From Novosphingobium sp. MW5 (GTDB lineage: Bacteria; Pseudomonadota; Alphaproteobacteria; Sphingomonadales; Sphingomonadaceae), in contig JAPCWB010000001.1 in the NCBI GenBank assembly GCA_025938935.1, forward strand, positions 2,046,001-2,110,000: a stretch of 64,000 nt of DNA, written 5' to 3'. The position numbers and the translations under genes are program-made. Below, piece after piece: positions 1 to 9,702 of the stretch. The notes under the pieces are model-generated. The model was not told the origin of the DNA. It saw only the letters and a program-made list of their open reading frames with translations, and did no database searches. Each line of letters starts with the position of its first letter. Within the stretch, counting starts at the first letter, position 1.

Positions 1-773
1 AGGGCTGGTGGATACCCACGATGACCCTGCCGATGCCCAAGGCGTCAAACTATCACGAAATCCATCAGGCGGCCTTTGACGTGGGCCGGCCATGGTCGGT
101 CTGCGTCAACCGCAACGGCGTGCGCTTTGTCGACGAGGCGACGGGTTACGATTCGTTCGGGCAGGCCATGGTGGCCGATCACATCAAGACTGGCGCGAAT
201 TGCCCCTGCTGGCTGATATTCGACGCCAAGTTCCGCGCCAAGTTCAGCGCCGGCGGCCTGATGCCCTGGGCTCATACGCCGGAACACAAGGTGCCGCGGG
301 ACTGGTGGGACAACTACGTCTTCCGCGCCGATACGATCGAGGAATTGGCGCAGAAAATCGCGGTCCCGGCCGAGGCGCTTCGCACGACCGTGGGCAATAT
401 GAACCATTACGCCAAGACCGGGGTCGATCCGGAATTCGGGCGCGGCGGCAATATCTATGACCAGTTCTTCGGTGATCCGACCGTAGCGCCCAACCCGAAC
501 CTTGGACCCATCGACAAACCGCCGTTCTATGCGGTGCCGATCAACAACGGAGACCTTGGAACCAAGGGCGGCATCCGCACCGACGCGCGGGCACGGGTGA
601 TCGATGTGCAGGGTAAGCCGATCGAGGGCCTCTATGCAGCAGGCAACTGCGCCGGGAACCCGTTTGGCGATTGTTATCCGGGTGCGGGCGGCACCATCGG
701 GCCTGCCATGACCTTTGGCTTCATTGCCGCCAACGACATTGCGGAGCGCTCGGGCAACCAGCGCGCCAACTGA
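1..773 (+). CDS. FAD-binding dehydrogenase, KstD/fumarate reductase-like (5' partial)
   Basis: C-terminal part of a flavoprotein of the 3-oxosteroid 1-dehydrogenase / fumarate-reductase flavoprotein family. The frame is open to the left edge (first complete codon at base 3, reading GWWIPT before the first Met), so the N-terminal FAD-binding Rossmann motif lies outside the window. Seen: a 'GDLGTKGGIRTD' segment, and near the C-terminus 'GLYAAGNCAGN' followed by 'GAGGTIGPAMTFG', the usual second FAD-contacting part of this family. Members dehydrogenate steroid rings or other cyclic ketones; the true substrate cannot be told from the fragment. The SDR gene 19 bp downstream suggests a shared catabolic operon (inference). 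Confidence 0.85.
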   Translation, partial: GWWIPTMTLPMPKASNYHEIHQAAFDVGRPWSVCVNRNGVRFVDEATGYDSFGQAMVADHIKTGANCPCWLIFDAKFRAKFSAGGLMPWAHTPEHKVPRDWWDNYVFRADTIEELAQKIAVPAEALRTTVGNMNHYAKTGVDPEFGRGGNIYDQFFGDPTVAPNPNLGPIDKPPFYAVPINNGDLGTKGGIRTDARARVIDVQGKPIEGLYAAGNCAGNPFGDCYPGAGGTIGPAMTFGFIAANDIAERSGNQRAN

Positions 774-792
774 ACCTTTTCGGGAGAATTAC

Positions 793-1569
793 GTGAGCAC
801 AGCAAAGGTAGCCATTGTGACCGGCGCCGCCGGTGGCATTGGCGATGCTATAGTCCGCAAGCTGGGCCAGAAGGGCTTTCGTGTGCTCGGAACGGGGCGC
901 AACGCGGCGAAGCTTCAGGCGCTGAAAGACGCGCTGGGTTCTTCGATGGAATTCGATTTCCACGCGGCGGACATCACTGCCGATGATGCGCCGAAAGCCA
1001 TCGTCGATGCCGCCGTTTCCAGGTTTGGTCGGCTCGATGCGCTGGTGAATAATGCCGGTTCTTTCAACTTCGGCCCGGTTCACGCCACCACTGACGAAAT
1101 GCTCGACGAAGTGTTCGGCATATCGCTGCGCGCGCCGTTCCGCCTTTGCCGCGAGGCCTTGGCGCATATGGGGGAGGGTAGCTCGATCGTATTCATCGGA
1201 TCGACCTGGGGGCTTTACGGCACGCCGGGCGGCGGCGCCTATTCCACGGTCAAGGCCGGACAGATCGGCCTGATGCAGACGATGGCGGCGGAATATGGGC
1301 CCAAAGGCGTGCGCTCAAATTACATCGCGCCTACCGTCGTGCGGACCGAAATGACCGACGGCTTCTGGGACCTCGACTTTTTCCGCCGAACCAACCACGA
1401 ACTCACGCCGCTGCAGCGCGAATGTTCGACCGAAGACGTCGCGAACATGGTGGCCTTCCTCGCCAGCGACGAGGCGGCCATGGTCAACGGGCAGACCATC
1501 GCGGTTGACGGCGGGATCTCAGCAACCCGCTACCTTGCGCCAGAAGCAGTCGCGGCGGTGCGGCAATAA
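793..1569 (+). CDS. SDR family NAD(P)-dependent oxidoreductase
   Basis: Classical short-chain dehydrogenase of 258 residues. Seen: cofactor motif TGAAGGIG at residues 10-17, NNAG at 86-89, catalytic Ser near 137 in 'GSTWG', and Tyr150-x3-Lys154. The C-terminal 'VNGQTIAVDGG' is typical of the FabG-like subgroup. GTG at 793 is chosen because GGGAGA sits 6-8 bases upstream and the motif then falls at the normal distance from the N-terminus; the frame itself stays open further upstream into the flavoprotein gene. With the preceding KstD-like gene it probably oxidises or reduces a cyclic alcohol or ketone; the substrate is unknown. Confidence 0.9.
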   Translation: MSTAKVAIVTGAAGGIGDAIVRKLGQKGFRVLGTGRNAAKLQALKDALGSSMEFDFHAADITADDAPKAIVDAAVSRFGRLDALVNNAGSFNFGPVHATTDEMLDEVFGISLRAPFRLCREALAHMGEGSSIVFIGSTWGLYGTPGGGAYSTVKAGQIGLMQTMAAEYGPKGVRSNYIAPTVVRTEMTDGFWDLDFFRRTNHELTPLQRECSTEDVANMVAFLASDEAAMVNGQTIAVDGGISATRYLAPEAVAAVRQ

Positions 1570-1573
1570 GAAA

Positions 1574-1604
1574 CGCCCGGCCTGCCGAATGGGCGGACCG
1601 GGCG
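1574..1604 (+). terminator. Possible transcription terminator hairpin
   Basis: CGCCCGG (1574-1580) and CCGGGCG (1598-1604) can pair across a 17-base loop, just after the SDR stop and between convergent genes. There is no T-run after it, so it may only be a stable hairpin. Confidence 0.3.
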
Positions 1605-1632
1605 CTGCATTCGCCGAATTGCGGCAGAAGGC

Positions 1633-1914
1633 TTACTTTGCGGGCAGCTTTGCCAGGTCTGCGTCGATCTTGGCCAGCACTTCATCCTTGATCATGTCAG
1701 GCGCAAAGCCCTGAATCTGCTTCAGGGTCATGCCCTTGGCCATTTCGAGCTGCGGATTGGCCGAGAAACCGGGCATGTGCTTCTCAAGCACGGCCTTGGC
1801 GGCGGCGTCATCGACCAGCGTTCCGATCGTGGTATCGGCAGTGGTGTAGGGAGCGGCCATCGCAGGCGCCGAAGAAACAGCCAGCAGGCCGGCCAAAAGG
1901 ACTTTGCGAAGCAT
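1633..1914 (-). CDS. Small secreted protein of unknown function (93 aa)
   Basis: Encodes 93 residues with a clear Sec signal peptide: Met-Leu-Arg-Lys, a hydrophobic stretch, then an Ala-x-Ala-type site near residue 20-21 ('APAMAAPY'). The mature part of about 72 residues carries 'TTIGTLVDDAAAKAVLEKHMPGF' split over two helices and ends in an Asp/Lys-rich helix. From memory, similar short helical units occur at the end of longer secreted enzymes in sphingomonads; I cannot verify that here. ATG at 1914 has AGAGGA about 9 bases upstream. It is convergent with the SDR gene and divergent from the phospholipase D gene. Function unknown; periplasmic location inferred from the signal peptide. Confidence 0.75.
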   Translation of the reverse strand: MLRKVLLAGLLAVSSAPAMAAPYTTADTTIGTLVDDAAAKAVLEKHMPGFSANPQLEMAKGMTLKQIQGFAPDMIKDEVLAKIDADLAKLPAK

Positions 1915-2095
1915 CGGGGGGAAATCCTCTCACATCAAACGCGGCGCTTCATGCGGCGGCGTGGGTGGCTTCTTAATCGATTGGACAAACCAATTCAACT
2001 TTTGATCTATATCGCCGTCCACTTCTCCGGAGCCTTGCGAAATATCACTGGGAACCCGATGTAGGACGGCGCGTTCTTCTGAATGCAGAGCGGGG

Positions 2096-3619
2096 ATGCC
2101 AATGACAGACAAGGTGGATCAGGATGCCGAGGGTTGCAGCCCTTCGGTATGGCGATTCGCCATGGCCAGCCGGGCGCATGTGGTAATCGATGCTGCCGCC
2201 TATTTCGCGGTAATGCAGGAAGCCATGCTCCAGGCGCAGCAACGCATTCACCTGATCGGCTGGGATTTCGATACGCGGGTCAGGCTCGGCCCCGGAAGGC
2301 GCTGGTGGAATGGGCCGAGCCGCCGCACGCATCCGGCGCGACTGGGGGCCTTCGTCGTCTGGCTGGTCAAGCGGCGCCCCGGTTTGCAGGTCCGCGTGCT
2401 GAAATGGAATTTCGGGGCGCTCAAGTTTGTCTTCCGTGGTTCGATGATCCTCGACCTGTGGCGCTGGTGGCTTAACCGGTCGATCGATTTCAAGTTTGAT
2501 TCGGCGCACCCTTTCGGCTCCAGCCATCACCAGAAGATCGTCGTCATCGATGAGAAGTTCGCCGTCTGCGGCGGCATCGACATGACCAGCCAGCGCTGGG
2601 ACACGCCCGATCACATCGAGGACGATCCGCGCCGCATGGCCCCGGGCCGCAAACCCTATGGCCCGTGGCACGACATGACCCTGCTGGTCGAAGGTGACGC
2701 CGCGGCGAAGCTCGGGCTGCTGGGGCGCATGCGCTGGGAGCGCGCTGGCGGCGAGCCGCTCGATCCTTGCCAGCCGCAGGACGATAGCCCGTGGCCGGCC
2801 AGGCTGCGCGCCGAATTCCGTGACGTGGAACTGGGAATTGCCCGCACCCAGGCGGCCTATGGCGGCTGCCCCGAGATCAACGAGATCGAGGAGCTCTTTG
2901 TCGAGCACATCGGCCGCGCGAAGAAGTTCATCTACGCCGAAAGCCAGTATTTCGCCTCGCGCCGGGTGGCCGAGGCACTGGCCGAGCGCCTCTCCCAGCC
3001 CGATCCGCCTGAAGTCGTCCTGATCAATCCGCGCAGTGCCGATGGCTGGCTCGAACAGACCGCGATGGACGGCGCGCGCGTGCGATTGTGCCATGCCATC
3101 GCGCAGAGGGACCCGCACAGGAAATTGCGCATTTATATCCCGGTCACGACCGGCGGCACCCCGATCTACGTCCATTCGAAGATGATGATCGTCGATGACG
3201 AGATCCTGCGCATCGGTTCGGCCAACATGAACAACCGCTCGATGGGGCTGGATACCGAGGCCGATGCCTTCATCGACTGCGCCCGACCGGCCAATGACCG
3301 CGAAGAAGTTCGCGAGGCGATCCGCCGCATCCGCTTTCGCCTGATTGCCGAGCATTGCGGCATGGAACCGCAGCATGTGGGGCGCATGATCGAGAAATAC
3401 GGCTCGATGACAGCGCTGATCGAAGCCCGCATCGACGACGCCGAGGCGAAAAAGGGCAAGCGACTCGAACGTTTTCACTTGCGGCCGTTGAGCGAAACGG
3501 AAAAGGCGATTGCCGACACCGCGCTGCTCGATCCGGAACGACCGGGAGAGCTGTTCGAACCCATAGGCCGTCGTCGCGGCCTGTTCCGGCTGGGCAGCCT
3601 GCTGCGCCGTCCGAAGTAA
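2096..3619 (+). CDS. Phospholipase D-like / cardiolipin synthase-family protein
   Basis: Protein of 507 residues with two HKD motifs, the signature of the phospholipase D superfamily: His145-x-Lys147-x4-Asp152 ('HHQKIVVID') and His360-x-Lys362-x4-Asp367 ('HSKMMIVD'), each followed by the usual Gly/Ser/Asn segment ('IGSANMNNRS'). The two halves would form one active site acting through a phosphohistidine intermediate. No N-terminal membrane anchor is visible, unlike classical ClsA, so it may be a soluble phosphodiesterase or transphosphatidylase. ATG 2096 is used; ATG 2102 is an equally possible start. folE begins 13 bp downstream, so the two are probably co-transcribed. Confidence 0.88.
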   Translation: MPMTDKVDQDAEGCSPSVWRFAMASRAHVVIDAAAYFAVMQEAMLQAQQRIHLIGWDFDTRVRLGPGRRWWNGPSRRTHPARLGAFVVWLVKRRPGLQVRVLKWNFGALKFVFRGSMILDLWRWWLNRSIDFKFDSAHPFGSSHHQKIVVIDEKFAVCGGIDMTSQRWDTPDHIEDDPRRMAPGRKPYGPWHDMTLLVEGDAAAKLGLLGRMRWERAGGEPLDPCQPQDDSPWPARLRAEFRDVELGIARTQAAYGGCPEINEIEELFVEHIGRAKKFIYAESQYFASRRVAEALAERLSQPDPPEVVLINPRSADGWLEQTAMDGARVRLCHAIAQRDPHRKLRIYIPVTTGGTPIYVHSKMMIVDDEILRIGSANMNNRSMGLDTEADAFIDCARPANDREEVREAIRRIRFRLIAEHCGMEPQHVGRMIEKYGSMTALIEARIDDAEAKKGKRLERFHLRPLSETEKAIADTALLDPERPGELFEPIGRRRGLFRLGSLLRRPK

Positions 3620-3632
3620 GGAGAGCCTGCCC

Positions 3633-4241
3633 ATGGCCTGTGGCCACGATCACGACGAGCTGGACGAAAGCGGCAAGATCATCGTTCCTGAAGAAGTGCA
3701 GGAGGCGATCCGCACCCTTCTGCGCTGGTCCGGTGACGATCCAAACCGCGAAGGCCTGCTCGATACGCCCAAGCGCGTGGCGCGGGCGTGGAAGGAATAT
3801 TGCCAGGGCAATGGCACCGATCCGGCAGTCCACCTGTCGCGCCAGTTCGAGGAAGTGGGCGGCTACAACGAGCTCGTCCTGCTCAAGGACATTCCCTTCC
3901 AGTCGCACTGCGAACACCACATGGCACCTATTACGGGGAAGGCGGCCATCGCCTATATGCCGCGCGATCGTGTGGTCGGCATCTCCAAGCTCGCCCGCGT
4001 GCTCCACGGTTTCGCCCAGCGCCTGCAAATCCAGGAGCGCCTGACGGCCGAGGTGGCCCAGTGCATCTGGGACAACCTCAATCCGCACGGGGTCGCCGTT
4101 GTAATCGAGGCGCAGCACGGCTGCATGACCGGGCGCGGGGTGAAGACTCCGGGCGTCGGCATGGTCACCAGTCGCCTGCTGGGCTGCTTCCTCGAGGATT
4201 CTCGCAGCCGCAAGGAAGTGCTCAGTCTGATGGGGTATTGA
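3633..4241 (+). CDS. folE: GTP cyclohydrolase I
   Basis: Converts GTP to 7,8-dihydroneopterin triphosphate, the first step of folate (and queuosine-precursor) synthesis, as a cytosolic decamer in the known family. The 202 residues match the usual length. Seen: zinc ligands Cys93 and His96 in 'HCEHHMAPI' and Cys164, with the same 71-residue spacing as Cys110/His113/Cys181 of the E. coli enzyme; 'GISKLARVLHGFAQRLQIQERLT' is the conserved core split over the GTP site. The N-terminus is rich in His/Asp/Glu ('CGHDHDELDE'), a variable region. Start ATG is preceded by GGAGAG. Confidence 0.97.
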   Translation: MACGHDHDELDESGKIIVPEEVQEAIRTLLRWSGDDPNREGLLDTPKRVARAWKEYCQGNGTDPAVHLSRQFEEVGGYNELVLLKDIPFQSHCEHHMAPITGKAAIAYMPRDRVVGISKLARVLHGFAQRLQIQERLTAEVAQCIWDNLNPHGVAVVIEAQHGCMTGRGVKTPGVGMVTSRLLGCFLEDSRSRKEVLSLMGY

Positions 4242-4263
4242 GGCGGCTTGGCTGGGGGCGGGT

Positions 4264-4620
4264 CTAGACCGGCAGCCCCCAGCGCCGTCCGGCCCACTGC
4301 ATCACCAGGTATCCGGCGAAGGCGGCAATCACGAAGCAGGCCATGGCCAGCGAGATAGCCGCGCCGCGCCGCAGCGTCAGGGCGAGGATCAGGAAAGCGG
4401 GCAGCGAGGCCACCACATAGGCCGTCGATGACATTGCGAGGTCAGCCATCCGCCCGGCATCGCCCGTATCACGCCAGATCCACACCAACGTCAGCACTGA
4501 AACCAGCGGCAGCGAGGCGATCAGCCCGCCAAGGCCGGGGCTGCGCCGGGCAATTTCGGAAGCAGCCGCGATCAGCACGCCCGATATGAGCGCCTTGATC
4601 GCCAGCTGCCCCCAATCCAT
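4264..4620 (-). CDS. DUF3147 family inner-membrane protein
   Basis: 118 residues, almost entirely hydrophobic, with about four transmembrane helices. The N-terminal 'ALISGVLIAAASEIARRSP' and 'LIASLPLVSVLTLVWIW' are characteristic of the DUF3147 family. Function is not known. The start codon lies 3 bases from the stop of the upstream peroxiredoxin gene, so the two are likely one transcript. It is convergent with folE. Confidence 0.8.
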   Translation of the reverse strand: MDWGQLAIKALISGVLIAAASEIARRSPGLGGLIASLPLVSVLTLVWIWRDTGDAGRMADLAMSSTAYVVASLPAFLILALTLRRGAAISLAMACFVIAAFAGYLVMQWAGRRWGLPV

Positions 4621-4622
4621 GA

Positions 4623-5102
4623 TTAGAGTTGGTCGAGCATGTATTCGGCCGAGCTCACCTTGAACTCGCCCGGGCCTTCGACGTTGAGCTGTTCGACAAC
4701 GCCGTCGTTGACCACCATCGACCAGCGCGAGCCGCGCTGGCCCATGCCGAAGCCCGAACCGTCCATGGTCAGGCCCAGGGCCTGCGCGAAGTCGCCATTG
4801 CCGTCTGCCAGCATGGTGACGTCGGCACCGCCATCACGGGCAGCCCATGCGCCCATGACGAAAGCGTCGTTAACCGCGGTGCAGGCCACTTCGTCGATAC
4901 CCTTGGCCTTCAGGTCCGCGGCCTTCTCGACAAAGCCCGGCAGGTGCTTGGCCGAGCAGGTCGGGGTGAAGGCACCCGGGACCGAAAACAGCGCAACCTT
5001 GCGGCCCTTGAAGAAGTCAGCGGTCTGCACCGGCTCATTGCCTTCGGGGCCGGCCTTGGTGAGCTTGACGTCGGGGATCTGGTCGCCTTGTGCGATGGTC
5101 AT
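4623..5102 (-). CDS. Peroxiredoxin (Prx5/AhpE-type redoxin)
   Basis: 159-residue thiol peroxidase of the Prx5 class, which reduces hydrogen and alkyl peroxides in the cytosol. The peroxidatic Cys49 is in 'PGAFTPTCS', the family signature. 'DVTMLADGNGDFAQALGL' and 'GMGQRGSRWSMVVNDG' are also typical. The frame stays open upstream to 5177, but ATG at 5102 is chosen: GAGAGGA stands about 10 bases upstream and the protein then has the usual length. Its reductant (glutathione/glutaredoxin or thioredoxin) cannot be read from the sequence. Confidence 0.93.
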   Translation of the reverse strand: MTIAQGDQIPDVKLTKAGPEGNEPVQTADFFKGRKVALFSVPGAFTPTCSAKHLPGFVEKAADLKAKGIDEVACTAVNDAFVMGAWAARDGGADVTMLADGNGDFAQALGLTMDGSGFGMGQRGSRWSMVVNDGVVEQLNVEGPGEFKVSSAEYMLDQL

Positions 5103-5242
5103 GGTTCGTGTCCTCTCGGGGCCGGGATTGGCCAGTCGCGGCGATCCATAGGCCGGTTTGCGAGTGAATCGCAACACGCGAGTTTCTGGTTAATCCTGCT
5201 TTACCGCGCTCCTTCAACAGCCGGTAAATGCAATGCGCGACT

Positions 5243-5283
5243 CTCCCACATGCAGACGGGAACTGTACATTTGCTTGTGGGAG
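5243..5283 (+). promoter_or_regulatory. Hairpin that would cover the ribosome-binding site of the next gene
   Basis: CTCCCACA (5243-5250) is the exact reverse complement of TGTGGGAG (5276-5283). GCA (5252-5254) pairs with TGC (5272-5274) after a 1x1 mismatch, closing a 17-base loop. The right arm contains the GGGAG that would serve as Shine-Dalgarno sequence for the ATG at 5293. Such a structure could act as an RNA thermometer or other translational switch; that is inference only. Confidence 0.45.
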
Positions 5284-5292
5284 CAACGGGGT

Positions 5293-5760
5293 ATGAAATC
5301 GAAACTGAAGAAGGCAGCTTTATCGCTTGCCGCCGCCGGCATGGTCCTGGCCACGCCGTCACACGCCGCCAGCAGCGGAGACGCCGAAAAGCTGCGCCGG
5401 CTGGACATCATGCTGATGGTAACCGGCCTGCGCTGCCGGAACGGAGCGTCGAACTTCCAGGCGGACTTTGAAGCCTTCGAAGCTGCGCACCTCGGCACGC
5501 TGAACGGCGCAGCGGCCGCACTGCGCGAAGGCCTTGTCGCCACCCATGGCGAAAAGGGAGCGGAGCGGGCGCTCGATCGGATCAGCACCATGATGGCCAA
5601 CGAATATGGCGCAGGCCATCCGTGGCTTGAATGCAGCGAGCTCAAGATCGTCGCCAGCAGCCTGGCGCGGATGCAGGGCGCAGAGCCGTTGATCGAGGCG
5701 GCCGACCAGCTGCTTTCCAGCACAGGCAGCCCTTCCCAGCTCACCTGGGCGCGGCGCTGA
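5293..5760 (+). CDS. Secreted protein of unknown function upstream of ahcY
   Basis: 155 residues with a signal peptide: 'MKSKLKKAALSLAAAGM' followed by a cleavage-like 'PSHAAS' near residue 25. The mature part is predicted helical and has two Cys residues (in 'LRCRNG' and 'WLECSEL') that could form a disulfide in the periplasm. ATG 5293 is preferred over an upstream in-frame start because it gives a clean signal peptide. No known domain recognised. Same strand as ahcY, 114 bp upstream, but a palindrome and probable promoter lie between them. Confidence 0.7.
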   Translation: MKSKLKKAALSLAAAGMVLATPSHAASSGDAEKLRRLDIMLMVTGLRCRNGASNFQADFEAFEAAHLGTLNGAAAALREGLVATHGEKGAERALDRISTMMANEYGAGHPWLECSELKIVASSLARMQGAEPLIEAADQLLSSTGSPSQLTWARR

Positions 5761-5770
5761 TTGGCACATC

Positions 5771-5790
5771 ATATAAAGACATCTTTATAT
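5771..5790 (+). promoter_or_regulatory. Palindromic operator candidate upstream of ahcY
   Basis: Perfect inverted repeat of 9-bp arms around a CA centre, ATATAAAGA-CA-TCTTTATAT. It stands out as an AT-rich island 85 bases before the ahcY start. Size and symmetry fit an ArsR-type winged-helix dimer; SahR of that family is known to control ahcY and methionine-cycle genes in Proteobacteria. I recall the SahR motif as an AT-rich palindrome of this type but cannot verify the match. Confidence 0.6.
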
Positions 5791-5874
5791 TCCTGACGCG
5801 AGAGGCTAAGGGCGGCTCCATTCTTGGTGCCGTCCTTTGCTTGTGCCGGCGCCCGCAATCAGGAGACTACCCAA

Positions 5875-7281
<1,407 letters not shown>

Positions 7282-7312
7282 TTGGGCCTGAGGGTCTAAT
7301 CACAGTTTCGGG

Positions 7313-7343
7313 TGCCCGCGTGGTTGTAATAACCGCGCGGGCA
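7313..7343 (+). terminator. Hairpin terminator after ahcY
   Basis: 13-bp stem with one G-T wobble: TGCCCGCGTGGTT (7313-7325), loop GTAAT, AACCGCGCGGGCA (7331-7343), followed by TCTTAG. A strong stem with only a weak T-tract; likely ends ahcY transcription 30 bases after its stop. Confidence 0.6.
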
Positions 7344-7359
7344 TCTTAGCGATTGGGCC

Positions 7360-9702
7360 ATGGTGCTCAACCAGACCGCGCTTGTTCTGATCGGCCTGCT
7401 GCTGGCGGCGTGGACGGCGCTGGCGGCGTGGGCGTTCCTTTCGGCAAGGCGGCGGGTCAAGAGGGCTGAGGCCGGACAGCGCGCGGCGCGGCGGATGGCG
7501 CGGATGGTAGAGGAATCGCCGGCGCTGCCCCTGCTGGTGCGCACCGATGGCCGGATTGAGGCGGCACCGAAGCTTGCCGGATGGCTCGGGCTCGATAATG
7601 TGCCGCAATTCCTCACCGAGCTTTCCGAAGAGGGCAGGGGCCTGCCACCCGAACAGCTCGCCGCGCTGAATGAAGCGGTGTTGCGCACACAAAAGACCGG
7701 CGCACCGTTCCGCCTTGTCGCCACGCCGCTGGGATCGAAGCGCAGCCTTGCCTTGCGCGGTGTGCTCGCCGATCCGCAAGTCTCCCCCGGCGGCGCGGCC
7801 TTGGTTTGGATTTTCGACTTTTCCGACAGCGAGAGCGAGCTGGTGCAGCTGCGCGCCGACGCGGCCCGCGCGAGGGAGGATTTCGCCGCGCTCGTCGGCC
7901 TGATCGAGGCTGCGCCGATGCCGATGTGGTTCCGATCAAAGGACGGCAAGCTGCGGCTCGTCAACCAGGCCTATGTCAACGCGGTGGGCGGGACAGACGC
8001 GGTGGAAGTGGCTGACGCGGGCATCGAACTTGTCGAGAAGGTGGACGGGGTCAGCGCCGCCCGGGTCGCCTTGCAGGCCTTGCAGCGCAAACGGTCGATC
8101 GAACGCATGGTCGCGGCCACGATCGGCGGACAGCGCCGCACGCTCAAGGTTACCGACCTGCCGCTGGGTGACGACGGGGTGGCGGGTTACGCGGTCGACG
8201 TCGAGGACATGGAGGAGCTTGCCCGCTCGTTCGAGGCCTTCCGCAAGGCGCAGCGCTCACTGCTCGACCAGCTTTCTGCCGGGGTTGCGCAGTTCGACGC
8301 CAAGCATAACCTATCCTTCGCCAACCAGCCGTTCCAGCGCATTTTCGCGCTGAAGCCCGCCGCCATGCTCGATCCGCCGCCGTTTGAGCGGCTGCTCGAC
8401 CTCGCGCACGATGCCGGCCGCGTTCCCGAAGCGCGGGACTTCCCGGCATGGCGCAAGGAAAAGGCCGGCTGGTTCCACAAGGGCGAGGCGCAGGAAGAGG
8501 CCCGGCCGCTCGCCGATGGCACGCACCTGCGCGTCGTGGCGCATCCGATGCCCGATGGCGGCCTGCTGCTGATTGTCGAGGACCGCACCGAACAACTGCA
8601 ATTGTCCTCGGCGCGCGATACCCTCCTGCGCACCCGCACGGCGACGTTCGACAGCCTGTTCGAATCGGTTTCGGTCTTCGCGCCCGACGGGCGGATGCAG
8701 CAGTGGAACCGGCGCTTTGCCGCCGACTGGGGCCTCGACAGCGACTTTCTCGATACCCATCCCAAGATCGAAAACCTGCTTGAACGCATCGGCGCGCGGC
8801 TGAAGCGCCCGGCGCAGGCGAAACAGGTGGGCGAGGTCGTGCGCGCAGCGACGCTGGATCGGAAGCAGACCGGCGGGCGGGTGACCCTCGCCGATGGCCG
8901 CACGCTCGAATATGCCGGCGTGCCGCTGCCCGATGGCAATGGCCTGCTGACCGTCCTCGACATTACCGACAGCCAGAAGGCCGAGCAGGCCCTGCGCGAA
9001 CGCAATGCCGCGCTGCTTGAGGCGGACCAGGTGAAGACCCGCTTCCTCGCCTCGATGTCGTACGAATTCCGCAATCCGCTCAATGCCATCGGCGGCTTTG
9101 CCGAGCTGCTGCAAGCCGGGATCGGCGGCGATCTGAATGAACAGGGCCGCGAATATGTCGGCGATATCCTCTCCTCAGTCGCGCGGCTGGGCGAGCAGAT
9201 CGAATCGGTACTCGACCTGTCGCAAAGCGAAGCAGGGCTGTTGCCGCTCGCGCTGGAGGAAGTCGAACTGCTGCCCTTCGTCACCGCTCTGGTCGAGGAG
9301 CGGCGCGACCGTATCAAGCAGGCCGAAATCACGCTCGACCTGCGGGGAGACAAAGGCGCAGGCAAGGTACAGGCAGACCGGCGGCGGCTGGGCCGCGCGA
9401 TTGGCCACCTGATCGACAATGCCATTGCCGCGACGCCAAGGGGCGGGCGAATCCTGATCGAACTATCGCGCCTCAAGAATGGCCGCGCGCGCGTAGTCAT
9501 TTCCGATAACGGCCCCGGAATGGACCCTGCCGCACTGGCGAGGGCGCTTGGCGGGGTGAAAGTGGGGGCGGGCGGCACGGTTGAACGCCGGCAGGGCCTC
9601 GGCCTCCCGCTCGCCCGTCAGCTCATCGGCGAGCACGGCGGCAGCCTTGAGCTGGTGTCCGAGCCTGGGCAGGGGACGGCGGCGCTCGTCGAACTGCCAT
9701 GA
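7360..9702 (+). CDS. divL: DivL-like PAS-domain histidine kinase homologue with Tyr instead of His
   Basis: 780 residues: one N-terminal transmembrane helix (about residues 5-28), several PAS-like regions, a dimerisation helix and a HATPase domain. The H-box reads 'SMSYEFRNPLNAIGGF', with Tyr568 where kinases have the phospho-accepting His. This is the hallmark of Caulobacter DivL (Tyr550, about 769 residues), a cell-cycle regulator that acts on the CckA-CtrA relay. The ATP lid is kept: N-box 'LIDNAIAATP' (Asn687), G1 'SDNGPGMD', G2 'GLGLPLARQL'. The stop overlaps the tsaE start (ATGA). Assignment as DivL rests on the Tyr, the layout, the length and the lineage. A role in the CtrA network here is inference. 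Confidence 0.85.
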   Translation: MVLNQTALVLIGLLLAAWTALAAWAFLSARRRVKRAEAGQRAARRMARMVEESPALPLLVRTDGRIEAAPKLAGWLGLDNVPQFLTELSEEGRGLPPEQLAALNEAVLRTQKTGAPFRLVATPLGSKRSLALRGVLADPQVSPGGAALVWIFDFSDSESELVQLRADAARAREDFAALVGLIEAAPMPMWFRSKDGKLRLVNQAYVNAVGGTDAVEVADAGIELVEKVDGVSAARVALQALQRKRSIERMVAATIGGQRRTLKVTDLPLGDDGVAGYAVDVEDMEELARSFEAFRKAQRSLLDQLSAGVAQFDAKHNLSFANQPFQRIFALKPAAMLDPPPFERLLDLAHDAGRVPEARDFPAWRKEKAGWFHKGEAQEEARPLADGTHLRVVAHPMPDGGLLLIVEDRTEQLQLSSARDTLLRTRTATFDSLFESVSVFAPDGRMQQWNRRFAADWGLDSDFLDTHPKIENLLERIGARLKRPAQAKQVGEVVRAATLDRKQTGGRVTLADGRTLEYAGVPLPDGNGLLTVLDITDSQKAEQALRERNAALLEADQVKTRFLASMSYEFRNPLNAIGGFAELLQAGIGGDLNEQGREYVGDILSSVARLGEQIESVLDLSQSEAGLLPLALEEVELLPFVTALVEERRDRIKQAEITLDLRGDKGAGKVQADRRRLGRAIGHLIDNAIAATPRGGRILIELSRLKNGRARVVISDNGPGMDPAALARALGGVKVGAGGTVERRQGLGLPLARQLIGEHGGSLELVSEPGQGTAALVELP

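Noticed and set aside
2045..3634. Open frame antisense to the phospholipase D gene
   Set aside because: The plus strand carries two intact HKD motifs; the minus frame has none.
5791..5874. Possible SAH riboswitch in the ahcY leader
   Set aside because: I could not find the conserved SAH-riboswitch core; the palindrome gives a simpler explanation for control.
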